11,771 nt of DNA from Gammaproteobacteria bacterium (lineage in GTDB: Bacteria > Pseudomonadota > Gammaproteobacteria > Steroidobacterales > SZUA-146). A program made the translations under genes and the position numbers. The notes beneath the pieces were generated by a model. The model was not told the DNA's origin. It saw nothing but the letters and a program-made list of their open reading frames with translations, and searched no databases. Location: the NCBI GenBank assembly GCA_003228965.1, contig QIGP01000350.1, forward strand, positions 1 to 11,771, in the 5' to 3' direction. Within the stretch, counting starts at the first letter, position 1. Each line of letters begins with the position of its first letter. Shown here piece after piece: positions 6,839-11,771 of this stretch.

Positions 6839-7989
6839 GCGATCTCTACCTTGTCTTTAAGAACCTCACACGCGCGAAGTTGCGACTGTTTCTAACCCTG
6901 TTCGCTACGTTTATAGCATTCATGGTTTACGCCTTGCTGACGGCCTTTCAGTCGTTTCTGAATTCCGGGGTTGACCTTGCCGCCGACGACAGGCTGGTTG
7001 TGCTCAACAAAATAAATTTTACTCAGCCACTGCCAATAGCCTACGTGAATCGCGTGCGGGCTTTAGAGAATGTGATCGATGTTGTCCACCTCAACTGGTT
7101 TGGAGGCTACTACCAGGACCCACAAAAGATGGTAGTTACGATGGCAGTAGACCCGGAAAGTTTTTTACGTGTTTTCAATGAATACGTCATGCCCGAAACT
7201 GAAAAGGCCGCATGGGTCAAAAATCGCCAGGGACTGATCGTGGGTAAAAAAGCCGCTGAGCTGTACGGCTGGCAAGTGGGCGACCGCATACCGCTCAACT
7301 CAAACATCTTTTCACAGACCGACGGTCGCACAGATTGGGATTTCGACATTGTCTCAATCTATACCGGCGAAGATGAACAAACTGACACGACATCGCTGTA
7401 TTTCCACTACGACTACTTCAACGAAACGCAGTCGTTTGGCCGTGGCATGATCGGCTGGATGGGGGTACGCACCGACGATCCTGGTAATAACGAGAAAGTC
7501 ATTTCGTCGATCGATAGTCTATTCCAGAACACTCAATACGAAACCGAGTCGATGCCTGAAGCGGTCTTCAACAAAGCGTTCATAGAGCAAATCGGTAACA
7601 TCGGATTAATTATATCGTCGGTTGTTCTAGCCGCCTTCTTTATCATCCTGGTGATTGTAGGAAACTCAATGGTATTGGCCATTCGCGAACGCACTCGCGA
7701 AATTGGAGTCATGAAAACACTCGGGTTTCGATCCCCTCGAATTTTCCGCATGGTACTCGCCGAATCACTGTTAATTGCCCTGATCGGCGGGCTGCTCGGG
7801 CTTGCAGCAGCACGAGGCATTATCTACATGTTAAGCCAGTCGTCGACGCCAATACCAACGTTAATTATTGATCAGAGCATTGTACTCAAAGCCGTTGGCA
7901 TCATGATTGTCATGGGGCTTGTGACCGGTATTATCCCCGCAATCAACGCATTGCGACTGAACATCATTACTTCTTTCAGCCGGACTTAA
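6835..7989 (+). CDS. FtsX/MacB-type ABC permease, first subunit
   Basis: 384 aa inner-membrane protein with the type VII (MacB/FtsX) plan: TM1 at about 17-39, a periplasmic domain (about 40-250), then TM2 (about 256-281), TM3 (about 307-332) and TM4 (about 350-372). The conserved cytoplasmic coupling segment RERTREIGVMKTLGF (284-298) follows TM2 as expected of FtsX-domain proteins. The periplasmic domain is rich in aromatic and acidic residues (for example GGYYQDP, FHYDYF) and differs from that of the second permease. It overlaps the ATPase stop by 4 nt and is 24 nt before the second permease. It probably pairs with the latter as a heterodimer. Substrate unknown: lipid, peptide or drug export and lipoprotein handling are all possible for this class. 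Confidence 0.88.
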   Translation: MSDLYLVFKNLTRAKLRLFLTLFATFIAFMVYALLTAFQSFLNSGVDLAADDRLVVLNKINFTQPLPIAYVNRVRALENVIDVVHLNWFGGYYQDPQKMVVTMAVDPESFLRVFNEYVMPETEKAAWVKNRQGLIVGKKAAELYGWQVGDRIPLNSNIFSQTDGRTDWDFDIVSIYTGEDEQTDTTSLYFHYDYFNETQSFGRGMIGWMGVRTDDPGNNEKVISSIDSLFQNTQYETESMPEAVFNKAFIEQIGNIGLIISSVVLAAFFIILVIVGNSMVLAIRERTREIGVMKTLGFRSPRIFRMVLAESLLIALIGGLLGLAAARGIIYMLSQSSTPIPTLIIDQSIVLKAVGIMIVMGLVTGIIPAINALRLNIITSFSRT

Positions 7990-8013
7990 AAAAACCAGGA
8001 CCAGAGAAAGCCT

Positions 8014-9204
8014 ATGAGCAGCCTACTTTCGCAAATGTGGACCGTCATTATGATGAACCTTCGCAGCCTGCCCCAGCGACTCTGGATGTCGTTAGCCGCC
8101 GTGTTCGCGGTGTCGGTAGTCGTCGCCGTGTTGCTTTCGTTTCTGGCAATGGCTAACGGGTTTGAGGAAACCCTTAAAGGCACCGGCAGCGAAAACATCG
8201 CCATCGCAAGCCGGGTGGGCTCACAGTCTGAACTGAACAGCACCATTTCGCGCGACAATGTCAACTTGTTACTGGGCGCACCTGGCATTGCCAAAGACGC
8301 CAACGGCGATGCCATAGCGTCAGCTGAACTGTACGTGATTGTCGACGGCATCAAGCGCAGCTCACAAACTGAAGTCAACATACCGATGCGCGGCATTTCT
8401 CCGACCGGAATTGAGCTTCGTGAGAACGTTGAAATCGTGGAAGGACGCATGTTTGAGTCAGGGCGCAACGAAATTATTGTAGGCCAGGGAGTCACCAAAG
8501 AGTTCCAGGGATTCGAACTGGGCAAACGTACTCGCTTCGGTAAATCCGAATGGGAAGTTGTGGGCGTGTTCTCAACGGGCGGCACGGCATTCGAAAGCGA
8601 ACTCTGGGCCGACGCACCTACCGTACAAAGTCAATTCAACCGTGGCTCAACCTTTCAGACCATGCGTATCAGACTTGCCAAACCGGGCAACGTACAACCG
8701 CTCATCGATTTTGCGGCCGCCGAACCCCGATTGCAGGTTGACATTGAAACCGAATCCGACTATTTCTCAAGCCAGGGCAAAGCGCTACAAGGCATCGTCA
8801 CTTTGGGCTGGGGACTCAGCATCGTCATGGCTCTGGGTGCCCTGGCTGGCGCATTGAACACCATGTACACCTCGGTTGCGGCAAGGTCCACGGAAATCGC
8901 GACGCTACGTACGCTCGGGTTCAGCAGCCTGTCGGCCTTTGCTGGCACTCTGGCCGAATCAGTGGTGCTGTCAGTCATTGGTGGCGTTGTCGGGTCGATA
9001 GCGGCCTACCTGCTGTTGGACGGCGTTACGGCCTCAACACTTGGCGGCAGCTTTTCCCAGGTCGTCTTTAACTTCAGGCTTTCGCCTGAGCTGTTTAAAC
9101 AAGGCATCTTGCTTGCCCTGCTCATCGGCCTCGTTGGAGGGTTCTTCCCGGCTTTCCGCGCCGCCCGAATGCCGGTTCTGCTCGCCTTTCGCAACGCTTC
9201 CTGA
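8014..9204 (+). CDS. FtsX/MacB-type ABC permease, second subunit
   Basis: 396 aa, same topology as the preceding permease: TM1 (about 24-46), a MacB-like periplasmic core domain (about 50-255), then TM2 (about 258-284), coupling segment RSTEIATLRTLGF (291-303), TM3 (about 312-336) and TM4 (about 362-384). The periplasmic part has MacB_PCD-type features such as GRMFESGRNEIIVGQGV (144-160) and WEVVGVFSTGG (180-190). Outside the FtsX domain it shows little likeness to the first permease, so the pair is not a recent duplication. AGAGAAAG lies a few nt before the ATG. Last gene of the adaptor-ATPase-permease-permease operon. No T-tract terminator follows; the palindromes at 9220-9250 lie just beyond. 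Confidence 0.9.
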   Translation: MSSLLSQMWTVIMMNLRSLPQRLWMSLAAVFAVSVVVAVLLSFLAMANGFEETLKGTGSENIAIASRVGSQSELNSTISRDNVNLLLGAPGIAKDANGDAIASAELYVIVDGIKRSSQTEVNIPMRGISPTGIELRENVEIVEGRMFESGRNEIIVGQGVTKEFQGFELGKRTRFGKSEWEVVGVFSTGGTAFESELWADAPTVQSQFNRGSTFQTMRIRLAKPGNVQPLIDFAAAEPRLQVDIETESDYFSSQGKALQGIVTLGWGLSIVMALGALAGALNTMYTSVAARSTEIATLRTLGFSSLSAFAGTLAESVVLSVIGGVVGSIAAYLLLDGVTASTLGGSFSQVVFNFRLSPELFKQGILLALLIGLVGGFFPAFRAARMPVLLAFRNAS

Positions 9205-9215
9205 GACTTGCGCCC

Positions 9216-9243
9216 TTGATTTTCGGCCGAAAACCAATATCAT
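9216..9243 (+). promoter_or_regulatory. Candidate promoter of the TfpZ-like gene
   Basis: A -35 box TTGATT (9216-9221) and a -10 box TATCAT (9238-9243) are separated by 16 nt. The spacer is filled largely by the palindrome TTTTCGGCCGAAAA (9220-9233). The start codon lies at 9354, which implies a leader of about 100 nt. Confidence 0.35.
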
Positions 9244-9250
9244 TTTCGGC
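9220..9250. repeat. Overlapping inverted repeats (TTTTCGGC units)
   Basis: TTTTCGGC occurs at 9220-9227 and 9243-9250, and its reverse complement GCCGAAAA at 9226-9233. The first two units fuse into a perfect 14-bp palindrome; the middle one can instead pair with the third as an 8-bp stem with a 9-nt loop. Either two operator sites or alternative hairpins at the end of the export operon would explain this. No T tract follows, so it is not a standard terminator. Confidence 0.5.
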
Positions 9251-9353
9251 ATAAACTAACGCCGTACCCGACTCCGCCACAATGCGCTGCCGCTACCCAT
9301 AAAGCTGCGAGGTTGCCAGAGTCAAACACGAATATAACTCAAGAGAGCTATCG

Positions 9354-10061
9354 ATGAATACAGCCGTTAAACTGCCCGCCACTCGTTGGGGCGCTTTCTT
9401 CAGCCACTTACTACTGAGTCTTGGTCTTCTGGTCGCGTTGTCGGCATTCATTGCCTTTGTCATGTTCCCTGGTGCACTGCTTTCAACAGCCGGCGGCATT
9501 GAGGGCATCAAAATTATTGCAGGCGTTGACATGGTCCTTGGACCACTACTAACGCTAGTGATCTACAACCGCGCCAAGCCCATCAATCAGCTGTTACGAG
9601 ACCTGACAATTATCGGCGTTATCCAATTCACTGCGCTGTCTGCAGGCATGTACCTGGTGCACACAAGCCGACCTGCGGCTGTCACCTATGCGTTCGATCA
9701 GTTTTACACAACCAAAGCCGGCGAATTTGACGCGGACGACTCTGTGCGCCCCAATGAACTCAACTGGTTCAGACCCGCTTATTTCAACGTGCAGCTTCCG
9801 TCAGACAACGACGAGGCTCGCATGCTAATGGTGGAATTTGAATTTTCAGGCCCGTCTCCTCGACTCAATACGGACTTGTACGAACCGCTGCATCGAGAAC
9901 TTGCGCCTCTTGCGCAGCAGTTGCGGCTGTCGCTTACTACTGAAGAGACAATCGATCAGGAATGCATAGTGCGTACACTGGTCTCTGCGTTTGATACTGT
10001 GGACGTTTGCTTTAACCCTCTGACAATGCGTTTTTCCAAGCATCAGGCCAGTGAAAACTAG
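9354..10061 (+). CDS. TfpZ-like type IV pilin accessory protein
   Basis: 235 aa. Three hydrophobic segments near the N-terminus (about 15-38, 50-71, 84-104) are followed by a soluble domain of about 130 residues, predicted periplasmic. Signature parts match what I know of the TfpZ/TfpX type IV pilin accessory family: an aromatic RWGAFFSHLLLSL start (11-23), GGIEGIKIIAGVDMVLGPL (47-65) continuing LTLVIYN, and SRPAAVTYAFDQF (105-117). Two cysteines in the C-terminal domain (Cys204, Cys219) could form a disulphide. AAGAGAG lies about 7 nt upstream of the ATG. Family members usually adjoin a major pilin gene and modulate pilus assembly; here no pilin is in the window. It lies 149 nt after the export operon on the same strand. 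Confidence 0.7.
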   Translation: MNTAVKLPATRWGAFFSHLLLSLGLLVALSAFIAFVMFPGALLSTAGGIEGIKIIAGVDMVLGPLLTLVIYNRAKPINQLLRDLTIIGVIQFTALSAGMYLVHTSRPAAVTYAFDQFYTTKAGEFDADDSVRPNELNWFRPAYFNVQLPSDNDEARMLMVEFEFSGPSPRLNTDLYEPLHRELAPLAQQLRLSLTTEETIDQECIVRTLVSAFDTVDVCFNPLTMRFSKHQASEN

Positions 10062-10066
10062 AACGC

Positions 10067-10288
10067 ATGCCTAAACACTCAAAATCCTGGAATGACTCGA
10101 TTACGGACGACACACCCTCTGACGAACAGAAGGTCCGCAACCTATACAACAACTTTTCCTCGCAGTACGATAGCGCGGTCGCCACCTCGCGACAGACGCG
10201 GCGCCTGATACAAAGGATTACTACCTGGACGAATCAATCGAGAACGTTGTCTCCACCGTCGTCCAGTTTCGTAGGCCGACTCCAGTAA
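10067..10288 (+). pseudogene. Short ORF, possible N-terminal remnant of a truncated gene
   Basis: 73 codons beginning 5 nt after the TfpZ-like stop, with no clear ribosome binding site. The first 48 codons or so look like real coding sequence: hydrophilic, codon use like the neighbours, and DEQKVRNLYNNFSSQYDSA (19-37) resembles the N-terminal segment seen in some class I methyltransferases. After about codon 50 the frame runs into the 3' end of the convergent DUF899 gene (from 10234) and the translation becomes Ser/Pro-rich and unconvincing. I read it as the stump of a gene whose remainder was lost when the DUF899/REP region became joined here. It could also be a genuine small protein or a chance ORF. 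The methyltransferase likeness is weak. Confidence 0.3.
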
Positions 10289-10836
10289 TTGTACTGCGGT
10301 GTAAAATTACTCTCGTCCAGACCAACAACACCCAATAGATTCCATAACGAGCAATAAAGATCGCCCGGGCCAAACGGCGATGAATTAGTCCTGTAAATTT
10401 GATCGCCGTCACGCTCGTAACCAACTACACCCGGGTAATTGTTTTGCCCGGCTACCGCGGATTGCTCCTGGATGTAGGCACCACCTCCGTGCGACGCCCA
10501 ACGAAAACGCCACCCGCGAGAATTGGCAAAACGACGCTGCAGTGGCGGCTCATCTTGTGAAACCATAACAACGCTTACGGCCGACTCAAGGTGTGGCAGA
10601 AACGGGCTAAGGCCGTCACCCCACAACGTGCAGTACCGACAACCTTGGCCCATATTGTGGATTAGCAGCATTTTGCTTTTATCAGCAAACAACTCCAGCA
10701 GCGATACTTCGCCTTCCAAAGTGGTGAATGTGTAGTTAGGCACGGCCACATGGGCAGCCTCTTTCTTGAGCGTATTCAACTCCAAAGTCATTGCGTATAA
10801 CTTCTGCTCAAGCTCAACAATTTTCTCGTTTGCCAT
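10234..10836 (-). CDS. DUF899-family thioredoxin-like protein
   Basis: 200 aa from the ATG at 10836, chosen because GGAGG lies 6 nt upstream; the frame stays open to 10875, but that start lacks support. A helical, charged N-terminus (about 1-27) precedes a thioredoxin-like domain: LLELFADKSKMLLIHNMG (46-63), the CRYC redox-type motif (Cys66, Cys69) followed by TLWGDGLSPFLPHL, then VVMVSQDEP (89-97), a RRFANSRGWRFRWASHGG segment (101-118), FGPGD (155-159) and a conserved NYWSRP end (183-188). This layout matches DUF899 proteins, predicted cytoplasmic redox or peroxiredoxin-like enzymes without an established substrate. Cys162 in DLYCSLW could serve as a third thiol. Convergent with the ORF at 10067, overlapping it by 55 nt. 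Confidence 0.85.
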   Translation of the reverse strand: MANEKIVELEQKLYAMTLELNTLKKEAAHVAVPNYTFTTLEGEVSLLELFADKSKMLLIHNMGQGCRYCTLWGDGLSPFLPHLESAVSVVMVSQDEPPLQRRFANSRGWRFRWASHGGGAYIQEQSAVAGQNNYPGVVGYERDGDQIYRTNSSPFGPGDLYCSLWNLLGVVGLDESNFTPQYNYWSRPTKLDDGGDNVLD

Positions 10837-10865
10837 GCGACCTCCAAACTTAATAGTTGGATAAA

Positions 10866-10874
10866 AGAATAGCA
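10866..10874 (-). promoter_or_regulatory. Possible extended -10 promoter of the DUF899 gene
   Basis: The minus strand reads TGC followed by TATTCT (10874-10866), 30 nt upstream of the ATG at 10836. No convincing -35 box is seen at 17 nt. The REP-like arm at 10881-10891 sits just upstream, where the -35 region would be. Confidence 0.3.
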
Positions 10875-10880
10875 CAGCCT

Positions 10881-10960
10881 TTCAGCCGCGATTGAACCTC
10901 GCTGTGGTATTTATTCGCGGCTGAAGCCGCTCCCACAGTATATATTGAACCTCGTCGTGG
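10881..10960. repeat. REP-like palindromic repeat cluster
   Basis: On the minus strand 10937-10915 reads CTGTGGGAGCGGCTTCAGCC then GCGAA, close to the classic Pseudomonas-type REP sequence. It contains a GC-rich hairpin (GCGGCT / AGCCGC in 10917-10930). Its arm TCGCGGCTGAA (10915-10925) is a perfect 11-bp inverted match to TTCAGCCGCGA (10881-10891). The segment ATTGAACCTCG occurs twice as a direct repeat (10891-10901 and 10944-10954), both followed by near-identical bases ending GTGG. The cluster fills the gap between the yigZ and DUF899 genes, where REP elements commonly lie. Confidence 0.65.
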
Positions 10961-10963
10961 AAA

Positions 10964-11584
10964 TTAAATATTGTCTTTCTTAATCTGAAAAAGAATAGTT
11001 CCCTGGCTTAAATCCTGAAGCGACTGAACCGTCTCCTGAAGCTGTGTTTCCGGTACGTCCAGCTCTAACTGAACGTCGGACTCGAAACGTTTGTGGATCG
11101 TGTCGATGTCCGTTGAAGCAAGCCAATGTTCAACCTGTGCCAAGAGTGAATACGGCAACGTAATATCGACTCTCGCCTTACGCACAAATTCAAGCATTGC
11201 AAGCTCCGCCATCGCAGTGCTTACACACTGAGTGTAAGCACGAACCAGGCCGCCCGCGCCGAGCTTGACGCCACCAAAGTAACGCACGACAACCACACAA
11301 ACTTCTCCAACACCAGAATGCTGAAGTACGTTTAGCATAGGCTTCCCAGCCGTACCACGTGGCTCGCCGTCGTCACCTTTATCTATCTGATATATATCAT
11401 CCGGAGCACCGGCTACGTAGGCGTAGCAATGGTGATTGGCGTCGGCGTGACGTTTGCGCAACGACGCCATAAAGGCCTTGGCGCTGTCGACCCCTTTTGT
11501 ATGATCGACGAAAGTAATAAACTGACTGCGTTTTATCTCAAGTGAGGTTTCTTGGGGCCCGGCAGGAATCTTGTACGCGTTCAT
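10964..11584 (-). CDS. yigZ: YigZ/IMPACT family protein
   Basis: 206 aa, against 204 in E. coli YigZ, which it follows closely from the N-terminus (KIPAGPQETSLEIKRSQFIT, 5-24). The family signatures are present: HHCYAYVAGAPDD (51-63), DDGEPRGTAGKPML (71-84) and VRYFGGVKLGAGGLVRAY (100-117), followed by the C-terminal DUF1949-type domain (about 137-206). IMPACT-family proteins are linked to translation control (GCN2 inhibition in eukaryotes); the bacterial role is not settled. Probably cytoplasmic. The ATG at 11584 is preferred because the conserved family sequence begins there, although its ribosome binding site is weak. An in-frame TTG at 11704 with AGGAG about 10 nt upstream would add 40 residues without family resemblance. 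No terminator precedes the REP-like cluster downstream. Confidence 0.92.
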   Translation of the reverse strand: MNAYKIPAGPQETSLEIKRSQFITFVDHTKGVDSAKAFMASLRKRHADANHHCYAYVAGAPDDIYQIDKGDDGEPRGTAGKPMLNVLQHSGVGEVCVVVVRYFGGVKLGAGGLVRAYTQCVSTAMAELAMLEFVRKARVDITLPYSLLAQVEHWLASTDIDTIHKRFESDVQLELDVPETQLQETVQSLQDLSQGTILFQIKKDNI

Positions 11585-11702
11585 GACAGAATGCCTAGCT
11601 AGTGTCCATCCATAAACGGGCGTATTTACGGAATTCACGATCACAATTGTGTTGCGCTCAATTCGAACCGTCTCGCCAAGCTGATGTATCTGCAAATTGG
11701 TC

Positions 11703-11711
11703 AATATAGCA
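11703..11711 (-). promoter_or_regulatory. Possible extended -10 promoter of yigZ
   Basis: The minus strand reads TGC followed by TATATT (11711-11703), an extended -10 element that would give a leader of about 110 nt before the ATG at 11584. No clear -35 box is seen. Upstream, GGGCGAT (11720-11726) and ATCGCCC (11747-11753) form a 7-bp inverted repeat with a 20-nt gap. Nothing else can be supported in 11712-11771. Confidence 0.3.
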
Positions 11712-11771
11712 GCACTCCTGGGCGATTTCGCTGTTTCGCGGGCACCATCGCCCGTTGCGCTATTCGAAAAC

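Noticed and set aside
7986..8585. Minus-strand ORF of 199 codons
   Set aside because: Antisense to the second permease, which has intact FtsX-domain features; low-complexity Ser/Thr/Pro composition.
10837..10875. 13-residue N-terminal extension of the DUF899 protein
   Set aside because: GGAGG sits just before the internal ATG at 10836, and the extension overlaps the likely promoter.
1..11771. CRISPR array, tRNA, rRNA, insertion sequence or prophage
   Set aside because: No regularly spaced repeats, no tRNA-like cloverleaf, no rRNA signature and no transposase or integrase motifs were seen on either strand.

Overview
The window looks like chromosomal DNA of a moderate-GC Gram-negative bacterium, most likely a gammaproteobacterium. 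The evidence is a lipoprotein with a clean lipobox, a tripartite-type exporter with a periplasmic adaptor, a TfpZ-like pilin accessory protein, a YigZ of E. coli length, and a REP-like palindrome of the Pseudomonas style. I cannot name the species. There is no rRNA, tRNA, CRISPR array, transposase or phage gene.

Left part (1-3780), all genes on the minus strand. First comes the 5' end of an unidentified gene with its promoter. Next is a two-gene operon, an AHSA1/SRPBCC protein followed by an ArsR-type repressor, joined by a TGATG stop/start overlap. Its promoter carries a perfect 10-bp-arm palindrome lying across the spacer and the -10 box, a good candidate for an ArsR autoregulation operator. 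Then come an MFS transporter, a structured palindrome-rich intergenic region, and a divergent Tag-like (3-methyladenine DNA glycosylase I family) protein.

Middle part (3840-9204), plus strand. A SAM-methyltransferase-like protein with a lipoprotein signal peptide is followed by a strong intrinsic terminator. Then comes a compact four-gene export operon: HlyD/MacA-type adaptor, ABC ATPase, and two different FtsX/MacB-type permeases. The spacings (19 nt, a 4-nt overlap, 24 nt) indicate one transcription unit. The products would form an ABC exporter with a heterodimeric membrane part and a periplasmic adaptor. No TolC-like outer-membrane partner is present in the window.

Right part (9205-11771). 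A TfpZ-like type IV pilin accessory protein is encoded on the plus strand without a pilin gene beside it. It is followed by a short ORF that looks like the start of a truncated gene and runs into the 3' end of a convergent DUF899 thioredoxin-like gene. Between that gene and yigZ (both minus strand) lies a REP-like repeat cluster.

Most genes belong to recognisable families, and I see no clear case for a wholly new multi-gene system. The best leads are the palindromic ArsR operator, the lipoprotein methyltransferase, the atypical Tag-like active site, the orphan TfpZ with a palindromic promoter region, and the probable gene remnant at 10067.
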